The translations under genes were made by a program, and so were the position numbers. Under the pieces are notes generated by a model. The model ran no database searches. It had not been told where the DNA came from and saw only the letters and a list, made by a program, of their open reading frames with translations. DNA of 64,000 nucleotides. It comes from Methanobacteriota archaeon. Lineage in GTDB: Archaea; Halobacteriota; Methanosarcinia; Methanosarcinales; Methanosarcinaceae. The DNA is taken from NCBI GenBank assembly GCA_016841265.1, contig JAENZL010000007.1:44136-108135 (forward strand). Direction: 5' to 3'. This document shows positions 53,362 through 62,519 of the stretch, one piece after another. How positions within the stretch are numbered: the stretch's first letter is position 1; every line of letters begins with the position of its first letter.

Positions 53362-54609
53362 TTATTTTAATTGAATAATATATATCCGGTCGTTTTCCCG
53401 GACTGTCCCTTCCACGGAAAGCCCCACTTCATCTCCTTTTTCAGCCCTGTTCAGATGCAGGCCTTCTTTCTTCATGGACCGGACCTGCTGCTTGAGATAG
53501 GTAGTGTTCCCTTCTATAAGGATTTCATCCCCCACAGAAAGTCCCTCTTCGAGGAGCCTGACAGCCGCAGCCCCAGCTTTCGGGTAATAGTTTGTAACGA
53601 TTCCCGCAGCCCTGCGCTTATTTTCCGAGGCGTTCATGCCTTTTTCCGGGGAAAAGCCTTCCAGTCCCGGGACCCCGAAGTAAAAGCCCGTGGAAAAGCC
53701 CCTGTTGTAGACCGAAGCGAGGTCCCGGGTCCAGGCTTCGATCTTTTCGGGGGTATAGCCTCCGTTTTCGTGCGCAGCAATCGCCTCCCTGTAACAGCGG
53801 GAAACCGTCTCAAGATAGCCCGGGTCCCGGAGCCGTCCCTCAACCTTGAAAGCCGAGATACCTGCCTCAATAAGTTCCGGAACGTGGCCTATCATGCAGA
53901 GGTCTTTTGCGCTGAGGAGGTACTTTCCCCGGCTTTCTGCCACGATCCCGTTTTCCCCATGCAGTTCCCATTCCCAGCGGCAGGGCTGGGTGCATTCCCC
54001 ACAGTTCCCGGACCTGCCCAGGACATAAGCCGAAAGGTGGCACCTGCCTGATACCGCCATGCACATGGCACCGTGGACAAAGGCTTCGATCTCCACTTCC
54101 GAATTCTCCCGGACCTGCCGGATCTCTTCCAGGGAAAGTTCCCTTGAGAACACGATCCGCTTTGCTCCCAGCTCTCTGTAAAACTCGGCGGTTTCGTGGT
54201 TGGTGACGTTGGCCTGGGTTGAGATGTGGACAGTAAGCCCCGCCTTCCTTGCCCTGAGGATTACCGCCGGGTCCCAGGCAATTACCGCGTCAACTCCTGC
54301 ATCGGACGCTGCTTCTATAAGTTCGGAAGCTTCTCCGAGTCTGCCCTCGTTTACAGTGGAGTTTACCGCCAGATAAGCCCTGAGCCCCCTGACCTGGACT
54401 TTTTCCGTAAAAGCTCCCAGGGTCTCAAGGGTGATCTCCTTTGCCCGTGCCCGCAGGCTCAGCCGGTCAGTTGAAAAATAGACCGCGTCTGCATACCGGG
54501 CGCATGCCTCAAGCCCCGCAAGGTTCCTGATCCCCATGATGAGTTCGGGTCCGGAATTATTCATCACAAGCTTTCTCTGCATAGGAATGTGAAATGCCAC
54601 ACCTTTCAT
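53362..54609 (-). CDS. Peptidase U32-family protein (TrhP/YegQ-like)
   Basis: 415 residues. The U32 signature is [19 protein letters not shown], and a cysteine-rich site follows ([17 protein letters not shown]), consistent with an iron-sulfur cluster seen in RNA-hydroxylating relatives. N-terminal barrel sequence [22 protein letters not shown]-terminal ~70 residues form the beta-barrel U32_C-like domain. Known bacterial members TrhP/RlhA hydroxylate RNA with prephenate as cofactor, so tRNA or rRNA modification is more likely than proteolysis. ATG 54609, or ATG 54579 (MQRKLV). Monocistronic. Confidence 0.85.
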   Translation of the reverse strand: MKGVAFHIPMQRKLVMNNSGPELIMGIRNLAGLEACARYADAVYFSTDRLSLRARAKEITLETLGAFTEKVQVRGLRAYLAVNSTVNEGRLGEASELIEAASDAGVDAVIAWDPAVILRARKAGLTVHISTQANVTNHETAEFYRELGAKRIVFSRELSLEEIRQVRENSEVEIEAFVHGAMCMAVSGRCHLSAYVLGRSGNCGECTQPCRWEWELHGENGIVAESRGKYLLSAKDLCMIGHVPELIEAGISAFKVEGRLRDPGYLETVSRCYREAIAAHENGGYTPEKIEAWTRDLASVYNRGFSTGFYFGVPGLEGFSPEKGMNASENKRRAAGIVTNYYPKAGAAAVRLLEEGLSVGDEILIEGNTTYLKQQVRSMKKEGLHLNRAEKGDEVGLSVEGTVRENDRIYIIQLK

Positions 54610-55251
54610 TTAAAAATATCTTTGCATAAGTGCTACAATTTAGCAAATAATAGCAATGAATGTTAACTAAACACGCAAAGTGTGAATAGATCTCGGTTAA
54701 CGGAAAACTTTAAATAAATTAACAACTTTTTCCAAAGTGGAGTCATTTCCTTAAAAACGTTTAATGAATATACAAGGAAACATAGGGACATATGATAAGC
54801 AAAAGAAAATGGGGGATACAAAATATGGAGCAAGAGCTGGAAGAGGTTGAAATAGATTACCTCGAATTCAGGAGAGAGATGGGAGAAGAATAAAAACATA
54901 AAAATGGCAAATAAAATATAAAATGGGGAAAATGCCAATTTATTCTATTCCAAAATTAATTAACTACCAAATTTTTTCTTTTTTTAGTAATGTATCTATA
55001 TATTTGTAGATCTTTTTAGTAATGTATTTATATATTTATATATCTTTTTGAATTATACCCAATAAACGTTAATTTTGGACAACTGTGGGTATATAAGGAA
55101 TTAAAGCATTCTCATTTGAAGGAAGCACAGGGGACAGGGTAACTCCTTAAAATCCACTGATTTCTTTCCGTAAAACTTTACTAATTTTGCTTCATGAGAG
55201 TTCCCTACAAATAGATTCTACATAAAGTGATACCGTGGAGAAAATATAAAC
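54610..55251. other. 642-bp AT-rich intergenic region
   Basis: A direct repeat of about 34 bp (CTTTTTAGTAATGTAT followed by a TATATATTTGTAGA-like end) occurs at about 54978-55046. A tiny ORF, 54825-54893 (22 codons, GGGGGA box 8 bp upstream, very acidic), is possible but unproven. Otherwise nothing seen. Confidence 0.4.
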
Positions 55252-55431
55252 ATGGAAACAGAAAATACGGTCAAATGTCAGGTTTGCGAGTCCATGGTGC
55301 CTGAAGGCGAAAGTATGCAGGAAAACGGCCAGGTTCTTTGCGAAGAATGCTACATGAACTTGAAAAGTAACCAGGGCGAGCAAAAGAAATGCAAAGCAAG
55401 GAAAGCTAAAAGCAAGGAGATACGGTATTAA
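55252..55431 (+). CDS. Small zinc-ribbon/LIM-like protein, 59 aa
   Basis: METENTVKCQVCESMVPEGE begins the protein; CQVC and, 18 residues on, CEEC form a C-x2-C...C-x2-C zinc ribbon (with GQVLCEECY typical of LIM-like or small treble-clef proteins). The C-terminus is highly basic (KKCKARKAKSKEIRY). A GGAG lies 13 bp before the ATG. Function unknown; nucleic-acid or protein binding inferred from the zinc motif and basic tail. Confidence 0.65.
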   Translation: METENTVKCQVCESMVPEGESMQENGQVLCEECYMNLKSNQGEQKKCKARKAKSKEIRY

Positions 55432-55934
55432 ATATAAAATAAAAGACTCCAGGAAATTCCAGATAAAACCATAGGTGGTCTACCTCGATAAGTTGATGTT
55501 TCTGACTCTTCAGGGGACTGCCCGGCCTGGCGGGGCACTGCATAAATTTATTTAGTTGTAAATCTCATGTATATATGAGCCAGTTTCATACATACTATTC
55601 TTGTCCACAACCCGAATAATGAAGCTGGTTCTCCTTAATTCTTATTTTTTATTATTTTCACATTCCTTTAACATATGTGGGCTATACCTGGCTGTATTCT
55701 ATACTCCGGATGATTTCCCCATAGTGGATTTCCAGCGGATTGATCTATTGCAGGGGTTGTTATGCCTAAGATCTCTAAAACTGTTTTGAGAGACGATTTT
55801 TAAAGCTTATACCCCGGGGATTCGGAAAAATTCTTATTTTTGAATTTTATATGAAATATTCAGGGGAAAAATATTTATCATAAGTAAATGAACTGTAACA
55901 ATGGGAAAAAAATATACAAGTGGGGAATTATTAA
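55432..55934. other. 503-bp intergenic region
   Basis: Contains a GC-rich inverted repeat CTGCCCGGCCTGGCGGGGCA near 55516-55536 and a TATA-like AAATATTTATC at about 55868 serving the next gene. A 62-codon ORF at 55601-55789 is not credible. Confidence 0.4.
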
Positions 55935-56333
55935 ATGAAGATACGTGTAGTTAGTTCCAAAGAAGAGATTTTAACGCTTAATCCTAATGAAAGAGTAGTT
56001 CACCTGGCGTTTCGCCCCTCGAACATAGATATCTTTGCGCTGGTTGAGGCCTGCCCGAAAATTGAGGTGATTCAGCTTCCGAACTCTTATCGTCGGACGG
56101 TTTCAAGGTCAATCGAAATGTTCCTGGAAATGCTGAGAGTCCAGCTCATGGAAGGAGATGTATGGGGCCACAGGAAAGACATTAACGAATACTACGAAAT
56201 CCCGTCTTCCTTTATTGAAGAGATAAGGAGATTAAAACTGGAAGGCGCACCTGTTGAGAAGATAGAAAAGGTTGTAAAGCAAAACAAACTGACCATGGAA
56301 ATGGCTCTCTATATTCTTTCCAGGGATACATAG
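55935..56333 (+). CDS. DUF1699 protein
   Basis: 132 residues with the DUF1699 pattern: MKIRVVSSKEEILTLNPNER, VVHLAFRPSNIDIFALVEACPKI, IQLPNSYRRTVSRSIEMFLEMLRVQL, then DVWGHRKDINEYYEIP. DUF1699 is a methanogen family of unknown function. The arginine-rich RRTVSRS helix suggests nucleic-acid contact. GTGGGG lies about 12 bp before the ATG. Monocistronic. Confidence 0.8.
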   Translation: MKIRVVSSKEEILTLNPNERVVHLAFRPSNIDIFALVEACPKIEVIQLPNSYRRTVSRSIEMFLEMLRVQLMEGDVWGHRKDINEYYEIPSSFIEEIRRLKLEGAPVEKIEKVVKQNKLTMEMALYILSRDT

Positions 56334-56485
56334 CCTGAGTCTGGCGACATAAATATCTCTTTAAATATGGAAAAAATGCGGTGACTGAAAAAGAGCTTGC
56401 CGACCCCTTCAAAAATATGAGGGATAACCGACGGACATATAAGAAAAAAGAAAATATTTAATTGAACTTTGAACTTAAGAAAGTA

Positions 56486-56570
56486 CGCTGAGAGGGAGAT
56501 TCGAACTCCCGCAGTGCGAGGCACTACCGGTTTTCAAGACCGGCGCCGTAGTCCGCTTGGCTATCTCAGC
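56486..56570 (-). tRNA. tRNA-Ser(UGA)
   Basis: Class II tRNA with acceptor GCTGAGA/TCTCAGC, anticodon loop CTTGAAA (anticodon TGA), long variable arm TAGTGCCTCGCACTGC, T arm GGGAG/CTCCC with TTCGAAT. 85 nt, no intron, CCA not encoded. It decodes UCA. Confidence 0.95.
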
Positions 56571-56731
56571 ATTAAGGAAGGGATTCTCAAAGACTTCCCG
56601 GAAACACCATTGATGTATTGATGTATTGAACACCGGGGAGCATGTACTGAGAATCCGATTATTATATATAAAATTTGCGAAGAGAAAGGCTCTTCGCCTC
56701 CTAACCTATCCCTTACGGTTCAGGTCAAAGA

Positions 56732-57511
56732 TTAGTTTTCTGCTTCTTCAGGCTCTTCAGCTTCAGCTTCGGGAGCTTCTGCTTCTGCTTCGGAATCTGC
56801 CCCTGCTGCGGCGATGGCTTCTGCAATGGCTTCTTCGGAGATCTGGGGTTCGGCGGAGAGCTTTTCAATGAGCTGGATTTCCTTAAGGCCCAGGTACTGG
56901 AAGAGTTCGGTTGCCACCCTGTTCTTTGCCATGAGCCAGCGCTGGTTGAAGGTAAGGCCGGTGGGGATGGAGATTTTTGCGACTTCGCCTTCGATTTCGA
57001 CTTCCATGTCCCGGAGGCCGGTGTAGAGAGCGAGCAGGCCCTGGACCTTCTCGACGCCTTCTTCGAGGGCTGCCTCAATGGTGTACTCGTAGGTCACGGT
57101 CTGGCCTGCCAGGGGACTGTTGAAGTCCACGGTAGCCCTGCGTCCGATTACCCTTGTGACTATACCTCTTTTGCCGTCTATTTCGACGCTCATGCCGGGG
57201 TGGGCTTTTCTGTCTTCGAACTTTGTGATGGAGATGGTCTCAATGAGCTTGGGGTTGCTTGGCCCAAAAGCCTTTTCCGGAGGAATATCGACACTGCCGG
57301 AGTAGCCGACTTCCTTTCCTTCGAGATCTTCGTCCAGACCTTCAATGGTGTGCCCTGCCCCAACAATTACAACGTCTCCGCCGTAAAGGCCGCGGGGGTT
57401 GAAAATGTCTTCCGTCTTTGCAAGTTCTTCGTCGGTTGTGTCAAAAACTTTGCCGTCGTCAAACTTTCCTGTGTAGCTTAATTTTATGAAATTGCCTTTC
57501 TGGATTGCCAT
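56732..57511 (-). CDS. FKBP-type peptidyl-prolyl isomerase, long archaeal SlyD-like form
   Basis: 259 residues. FKBP core with the inserted flap typical of SlyD (KGNFIKLSYTGKFDDGKVFDT, then IVGAGHTIEGLDEDLEGKEVG, DFNSPLAGQTVTYEYTIEAAL). After residue ~150 there is the extra archaeal domain (GLTFNQRWLMAKNRVATELF) and a strongly acidic Ala/Glu tail (SEAEAEAPEAEAEEPEEAEN). It catalyses prolyl cis-trans isomerisation and acts as a chaperone. ATG 57511. Monocistronic. Confidence 0.93.
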   Translation of the reverse strand: MAIQKGNFIKLSYTGKFDDGKVFDTTDEELAKTEDIFNPRGLYGGDVVIVGAGHTIEGLDEDLEGKEVGYSGSVDIPPEKAFGPSNPKLIETISITKFEDRKAHPGMSVEIDGKRGIVTRVIGRRATVDFNSPLAGQTVTYEYTIEAALEEGVEKVQGLLALYTGLRDMEVEIEGEVAKISIPTGLTFNQRWLMAKNRVATELFQYLGLKEIQLIEKLSAEPQISEEAIAEAIAAAGADSEAEAEAPEAEAEEPEEAEN

Positions 57512-58542
57512 GATTTTTCAACTCTCTAATTGAAACTCTTTCATTAAATATGATAAATGGGAAAATCCCGGGAAATTAGCCCGATTTCTGTAATTTCAAA
57601 GTAAACGTGTCGCACGCTATAGCACTCTGCCTTTAATAAGCTTTTTGGGAATTCACGAGAGGCTTATCAAACCGGATTCAATTTATAAAAATTTAGGCAC
57701 TGTCTAAATCCCGAGAAATTCCGGCAAATCCCGGCAAATTCCATGCAGATCCTGTTCAGGTTCCGTGCAAAAGCAGATCGGAATAATCCTTTCGTCTCAT
57801 TAGAAGGTCCGCCTCACCTTTATTCCCCGGAACTTCAATAGCCAGGGGATGCCCACGAACTTTGTTGCAGCGGTCTTCACGATATTGACTTTTGTCAGGA
57901 GCAAGGTTGATTCAGACTCAAGATAGCGCCCCGGCGAGGAAATCCCGCAGACAGTGAGCCGCCCGTATTCAAGTTTTGGATGATTTCCGATGGTGAACAT
58001 GCCCGGACCCTGCTATTTCCTCATTCTATTTTCCTGTGCCTTTAACCTTATGACAGGATTTTCATGACCTGATCACTTCCGCCATGGCTTGACTTTCACA
58101 CTTTTAGGAATCGTAAAAATATAACTTCAGATTTTCAGTTCAGGAATTGCTCCATAAACTCACAAAGGTTGTTTTTTTGTTTGTGGAGACGTTTGGTAAA
58201 CGCCAAAAGGACCCTGCTAAAATATATAATATATTAAGAATAAACACGTTTAAAATAATAAAAAATATTACTTAAGATGTAAAAAAATGTTAAATATAAC
58301 TTCAGACCACTATATATAGGAGGGACATTTGAGCCCAATTATGTTTCCTGCCGTGCCTCAATTCGAAATAAAATTTGGTAAGGATTTTCATTCAACCGAA
58401 TATCAGGGCAGGAAATCCAGAACAGGAAATCCAGAACAGGAAATCCAGAACAGGAAAAATAGGGCCCAAAAGAAGGGTACCTTGAAAGGGGTAATTCTAG
58501 CATCTTAAAAGGGGTCTTCTATTATTTTTAGGAGTAGGGATT
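57512..58542. other. About 1-kb intergenic region with small repeats upstream of nikR
   Basis: Apart from a doubtful 66-codon ORF (57800-58000) nothing gene-like. Repeats include CCGGCAAATCCCGGCAAATT (about 57721) and three copies of a 14-bp AGGAAATCCAGAAC unit at about 58410-58455. A TATA-like TATATATAGG sits near 58311. Confidence 0.45.
57800..58000 (-). CDS. Doubtful small ORF, 66 aa
   Basis: ATG 58000 has AGGGT about 7 bp upstream. The protein (GNHPKLEYGRLTVCGISSPG, then TKVNIVKTAATKFVGIPWL) has plausible composition but no recognised family. It could be a short conserved protein or a gene fragment. Confidence 0.25.
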   Translation of the reverse strand: MFTIGNHPKLEYGRLTVCGISSPGRYLESESTLLLTKVNIVKTAATKFVGIPWLLKFRGIKVRRTF

Positions 58543-58962
58543 ATGGAAAAGCAGCTTATGCGGATAGGGATATCTCTTCCCGGAGAACTTCTTGACAATT
58601 TTGACAAAATAATAACGGACAGGGGATACTCTTCCCGCTCGGAAGGCATAAGGGACGCTATCCGGACTTACAACCAGCACTATGAATGGATGAAAGAAAT
58701 CCAGGGAAAAAGAGCTGCAACGATTTCCATCGTATATGACTGCTCAAAGAAAGGGGTTTCCAATTCCCTGGGAAAAATCCAGCACGAGTACATCGGTCTG
58801 ATAAATTCGACCGTGCGTTTCCATATTGATGCAAACTCTTGTTTTGAAGTTATTATAATGAAAGGAGAAGGCAAAAAGATAGTGGAACTTACTGAAAATA
58901 TCCTGAGTCTGAAAGGGGTAAAATACTCAAAACTCACAACCGTTCCAGAAGCAGAGGAGTGA
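58543..58962 (+). CDS. nikR: NikR-like ribbon-helix-helix regulator with one altered metal ligand
   Basis: 139 residues. N-terminal ribbon-helix-helix ([34 protein letters not shown]) and C-terminal ACT-like NikR domain ([33 protein letters not shown]). Aligned to E. coli NikR, ligands H76, H89 and C95 are present as H81, H94 and C100, but H87 is R92 (TVRFHI for TLHVHI). So high-affinity square-planar nickel binding is doubtful. It would regulate nickel or cobalt uptake, important for F430 and hydrogenase, but no transporter gene is adjacent. ATG 58543 with TAGGAGTAG about 8 bp upstream. Confidence 0.85.
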   Translation: MEKQLMRIGISLPGELLDNFDKIITDRGYSSRSEGIRDAIRTYNQHYEWMKEIQGKRAATISIVYDCSKKGVSNSLGKIQHEYIGLINSTVRFHIDANSCFEVIIMKGEGKKIVELTENILSLKGVKYSKLTTVPEAEE

Positions 58963-59201
58963 ACTACCCCTCCAGGTCTCCTTCGGAGCCAAGGAAGGAG
59001 TCTTCCCGCCTTCGGAGATAAACCGCTTTAAAAAATCAAAGTTTCGCTGGCGCACCCCGCAACAAGCTACAGGGTATCGGCTGAAAGGAAAATATTTGCT
59101 GTAAAATGTTTGCTCTAAAATAGCTCCAGTAAAATAGATCTATTAAAATATTTGCTATAAAGAAGATACTTTTAAATAAACCCAAATTCACTTCTTTTTC
59201 T

Positions 59202-60329
59202 GTGTCCGCAGTCAACGTAATCCTTCTGGTAGTCGGACTCGGCCTCCTTGTCAAGGGTTCCGATCTATTTGTAATGGCCTCTTCCTCTATCGCAAAGAAG
59301 CTTGGGGTTTCGGAATTCGTGATAGGGCTAACCCTCGTTTCGGTGGGGACTTCAGTGCCCGAACTTGCTTCCTCCCTTATCGCATCTTTCCAGGAAGCGA
59401 GCGGAATAGTGATTGGAAATGTTGTAGGGTCAAACATTGCCAACGTAGGGCTCATTGTAGGCACCGCAGCGCTTCTTTCCAGGGTCAAAACCGAGGAGTT
59501 GATGTTGAAAAGGGATGGCTACATTATGCTCTTTGCCTCCGTCGTGTTCTACATTTTTGCCCTTGATTTCCGGATCTCAAGGCTCGAAGCCTCGATATTT
59601 CTCCTGCTCTATGTAGCTTACATTTTTTTCCTGCTTGATAAGGTGCAGAAACATGAGGAAGAGATATATTTCAAGGATTTCCTGAACTATTTTTTCAAAT
59701 TTGAGTATCTCTTTGACCTGAAAGCAAAAATTGAAACCGGGATAAAAGGGCGCATAGAAATAAACGGCACTTGTAAAACGGAAGAAAAAACCGAAACCTG
59801 GACTGGGGACGAAATTGAAAATAAAGGACCGGAACTTGAAATTGAGCCAGATATTGAAATAAAAACCTGTGGGGATGGAAGCCTTTATAGAGACTCAATT
59901 AAGCTGCTTGCAAGTGGGGCTGCCATTATTATTGGGGCAAGGTATTTTGTTGACCAGTCAATCTTCTTTGCCAGGCTCCTGGAAATTCCCGAAACCCTTA
60001 TCGGCATGAGCCTGGTTGCAGTGGGCACTTCGCTTCCGGAACTGATGGTCACGGTCTCGGCTGCCCGGAGCGGTTTTGCAAATATCGCCCTGGGAAATGC
60101 CATTGGCTCTAACATAACAAACATCTTTCTGATCCTTGGCTGCGCAGGGCTCGCCTACCCTCTCCCAATAACGGAAATGGTCGTCTATTTCATAATCCCC
60201 TTTATGCTTCTTATAAGCCTCATGCTTCTTCTTTTCATCTGGACAGGCTGGGAGATCAAAAGGTTTGAGGGCCTTTTCCTGCTTCTGATTTACACAGTAT
60301 TCATGCTCCTGGTCTTCTACATGAGCTAA
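59202..60329 (+). CDS. Ca2+/Na+ (cation/Ca2+) exchanger, CaCA family
   Basis: 375 residues, about ten to eleven membrane helices in two inverted halves. The two alpha-repeat motifs are SVGTSVPELASSLIAS with GNVVGSNIANVGLIVG, and AVGTSLPELMVTVSAA with GNAIGSNITNIFLILG, with the ion-binding Glu/Asn residues intact. A cytoplasmic loop of ~70 charged residues (EIYFKDFLNYFF ... IEIKTCGDG) separates the halves, longer than in YrbG-type proteins. It exchanges Ca2+ for Na+ or H+. GTG 59202 has no Shine-Dalgarno, but TTTAAATAA lies about 27 bp upstream, which suggests a leaderless mRNA. Confidence 0.92.
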   Translation: MSAVNVILLVVGLGLLVKGSDLFVMASSSIAKKLGVSEFVIGLTLVSVGTSVPELASSLIASFQEASGIVIGNVVGSNIANVGLIVGTAALLSRVKTEELMLKRDGYIMLFASVVFYIFALDFRISRLEASIFLLLYVAYIFFLLDKVQKHEEEIYFKDFLNYFFKFEYLFDLKAKIETGIKGRIEINGTCKTEEKTETWTGDEIENKGPELEIEPDIEIKTCGDGSLYRDSIKLLASGAAIIIGARYFVDQSIFFARLLEIPETLIGMSLVAVGTSLPELMVTVSAARSGFANIALGNAIGSNITNIFLILGCAGLAYPLPITEMVVYFIIPFMLLISLMLLLFIWTGWEIKRFEGLFLLLIYTVFMLLVFYMS

Positions 60330-60398
60330 AGAAACCCGGTTCAAGCAGGAATATCATAATGAAAGGTCCCGGGAAGCATTTTCCGGAAGGCAAGGGAC

Positions 60399-60611
60399 TT
60401 AGAAACCTTCGTACTTCTTTTTGTAGACAATGAATCTTACAATAAGGACGGAAACAAACGAAACCAACAGGGCCATCAACAGCACGAGACCAAGATTTCC
60501 AGCTTCCGCAAACCTGAACATAAAAACAAAAAGAGCGGAAATGAGCACTAATCCCGCCAGAAGGACGGGATAAAACGACATAGTTACCAGCTTTTCCATC
60601 ATGTCAACCAT
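60399..60611 (-). CDS. Small two-helix membrane protein
   Basis: 70 residues with two hydrophobic segments (VLLAGLVLISALFVFMF and LGLVLLMALLVSFVSVLIV) and a basic end YKKKYEGF. No family recognised. Convergent with the CaCA gene; an associated role cannot be shown. Confidence 0.55.
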   Translation of the reverse strand: MVDMMEKLVTMSFYPVLLAGLVLISALFVFMFRFAEAGNLGLVLLMALLVSFVSVLIVRFIVYKKKYEGF

Positions 60612-60709
60612 GTTTTCAGAATTACCCGCTGGTTATTATTATACTTTGCTAAACGTTTTTCCCTATTTTAAAACCCTGTAAACCGGGCAAGTCCTGAAGT
60701 CTATATCAG

Positions 60710-60826
60710 TAGGACTTACGCAGTTGAACAAAAAACCAGTGGCATGAGACACCAAACTGTCTAAATCATAATATTATTGATAAGGCCTCATGTTCTTGTT
60801 TTTACTTCTCAAGTGCGTAACTCCTA
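60710..60826. repeat. MITE-like element with 6-bp target duplication (117 bp)
   Basis: Terminal inverted repeats TAGGACTTACGCAGTT and (inverted) TAGGAGTTACGCACTT, differing at two of 16 positions. TATCAG flanks both ends directly as a target-site duplication. No coding capacity. A degenerate relative lies at 35413-35529. Confidence 0.85.
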
Positions 60827-60879
60827 TATCAGGACACAGCATATTGAACCCAATGCTCAAACCGGTTTCTTCCCGGGAA

Positions 60880-61269
60880 TTACCTCAAAAGAAAGTATCC
60901 CGCCTCTTCAAGGGCTTCAACAGCAGTTTCCAGACTCTTTTCCCTAACGAGGATATAGTCCGTTTCATACGTTGAAAACGCAAAGATACTGACCTCCTTT
61001 CCGGCCAGGACGGAACTGATGCCCGCAAGAATCCCGGTCAGCCCGAAATCAAGAGGTCCCTCTACCTTTAGCCCTTTCCAGCCCCGCTCGCATATGACAT
61101 TCCCCGGAACATCAGTTTCCGGGCAGACGATAGACAGTTCATCGGAGGTTTTAGTTATCGAATAGAAATCACTTCTAAGGGCCCATTCGGGGATCTCTGA
61201 TACGCTGTCAAGCCTGCAAACTCCGAAGTTTCCGGTAAGGACACTCATTGTAAGTACTGGTTTTGTCAT
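60880..61269 (-). CDS. ACT-domain protein (CASTOR/ACT_7-like)
   Basis: 129 residues. GTVFGVCRLDSVSEIPEWAL-like opening (here TGNFGVCRLDSVSEIPEWAL), followed by FYSITKTSDELSIVCPE and a C-terminal ACT repeat (GPLDFGLTGILAGISSVLAG, EVSIFAFSTYETDYILV). The pattern fits small two-ACT proteins that bind amino acids. Role: probable amino-acid sensor; target enzyme unknown. Monocistronic. Confidence 0.85.
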   Translation of the reverse strand: MTKPVLTMSVLTGNFGVCRLDSVSEIPEWALRSDFYSITKTSDELSIVCPETDVPGNVICERGWKGLKVEGPLDFGLTGILAGISSVLAGKEVSIFAFSTYETDYILVREKSLETAVEALEEAGYFLLR

Positions 61270-61411
61270 GTTTTTCCACTCTGTTTTCTCCAGCTTCTAT
61301 CTAATCCAGCTTCTGTTTTCTCCACTCTGTTTAATTCAGCCTCTGTTAAATCAACATTCAAAATATAAGTAATGTATTTAAGCCCCAGGCCCCTTACCAA
61401 AGTCCCTATGA

Positions 61412-61816
61412 CCGCGAGCTCCTGGAAAACCAGGGTCGGAAAGGAAGTTTCTTAATATTTCTCCCCACTCGTTTTTGACTGATTACTCAATATTTCGACT
61501 GTTTTTTGCAGTAATCACCTTTATTGTAGGACTGGCTTTCGAGATCATGATTGATATTGCCGACATACCGGGAGACCGCCGTTTCGGGGTCAGGACGCTA
61601 GCTGTCTGCAGGTCCGGAAGCTCGGCCGCAAAACTTTCGGCAGCCCTGTATGCGGGAATCATGCTCCTTGACCCTCTTCCCTTTTTTGTCAACATGGACC
61701 CCAGGCTTTTCAGGGACTGGCTCTTCCTGGCTCTGATCCTTGTCCCGGTGCTTTCCTACCTCTTTCTCTGCCGGGTACTTCTCAGGGACCAGTCTGAAAA
61801 AAAGTCCTTGACCTGA
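61412..61816 (+). pseudogene. C-terminal fragment of a UbiA-type prenyltransferase
   Basis: The frame is open from 61412 but only from about 61475 (TTG) does it match UbiA: the second Asp motif EIMIDIADIPGDRRFGVRTL, then two to three hydrophobic helices (YAGIMLLDPLPF, LFLALILVPVLSYLFL). Full UbiA proteins have ~280-300 residues and an earlier NDxxDxxxD motif; both are missing, so only the C-terminal 40 percent remains. No Shine-Dalgarno. Probably a dead remnant. Confidence 0.6.
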
Positions 61817-61877
61817 GAAAAAAGACTCTTACGGTCATGCAGTTAGGTTCTCTGGCCTACCTGGCAGGAGTTTTACT

Positions 61878-61937
61878 TTGAAGGGGGGATAGGAAGCAAC
61901 AGCTAGCTTGAAGGGAGGATAGGAAGCAGCGGCTAGC
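61878..61937. repeat. 30-bp direct repeat, two units
   Basis: Two tandem copies starting TTGAAGGG and ending GCTAGC, differing at three positions, just downstream of the small winged-helix gene's stop. Confidence 0.85.
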
Positions 61938-61949
61938 TTGAAGTACCAC

Positions 61950-62177
61950 TTATTCCTTCAACTGGATTGACCACTTGTTTGTTGTTTTGTCAACGCTTAT
62001 TTTGTCTTCTCTGGCAAGCCAGCCTACGGCCATCAAAGCTAACTGTGAGTCAAAACCTTCCTCACTGAGGTGGTTCTTTATCTGATTCAGACTGCAGTCC
62101 CCTTCTACCAGCCTGTGGTAAAGCGCTCCTGCAGCTTCCCCTATTTTGAGATTCATGTACTCAACCATGTCTTTCAC
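61950..62177 (-). CDS. Small winged-helix protein (DUF2582-like)
   Basis: 75 residues. MNLKIGEAAGALYHRLVEG, LNQIKNHLSEEGFDSQLALM and AVGWLAREDKISVDKTTNKW match the small winged-helix DUF2582-type family, where a GWLAREgKI strand is typical. The true start may be ATG 62177, 62168 or 62162. Likely a DNA-binding or structural single winged helix of unknown target. Confidence 0.75.
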   Translation of the reverse strand: MKDMVEYMNLKIGEAAGALYHRLVEGDCSLNQIKNHLSEEGFDSQLALMAVGWLAREDKISVDKTTNKWSIQLKE

Positions 62178-62399
62178 CCTTTTAATTAGACTGATTTACC
62201 CATGTTCATTGGGAAAAATGAAACTAAGTTTAAGTAAGAAGATTCAGGAAGTCCAGCAACTATTCTTATTAAGTATACCCTTGCCGGACTGCCAGACAAA
62301 CCCCATAATTTTATTTACTCAACACCTTGTCCATGCTATCCGGGCAGCATTAAGCTCCCTTGAAGAGCCCGGAAAGCACAACATTCCCTTTGATATATG
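62178..62399. other. Intergenic region next to the TnpB element
   Basis: No gene. If the RNA-guided system is active, the bases just outside the element end (about 62395-62414, minus-strand reading) would be the guide segment. Confidence 0.35.
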
Positions 62400-62519
62400 G
62401 AACGTATGTTATGTGAACTACCCCCCTAAAACCTTCGGTTTTAGAGTAGGGGGCTTCCTGCTTCATTCCCCGGAGCAACCTCCACAAGTCCACAGGCTCT
62501 TCCCCACGTTCCGTGGGTG
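62400..62519 (-). ncRNA. Probable omega RNA and right end of the TnpB element
   Basis: Directly after the tnpB stop on the minus strand are a hairpin CCCACGGAACGTGGG (62502-62517) and a long right-end hairpin at about 62418-62453 (arms CCCCC...CTAAAACC and GGTTTTAG...GGGGG). IS200/IS605-type TnpB elements encode the guide RNA scaffold here, overlapping the gene's 3' end. The exact end is not determinable. Confidence 0.6.

Noticed and set aside
54663..54938. 91-codon minus-strand Phe-rich ORF
   Set aside because: AT-rich low-complexity sequence, no ribosome site, no family.
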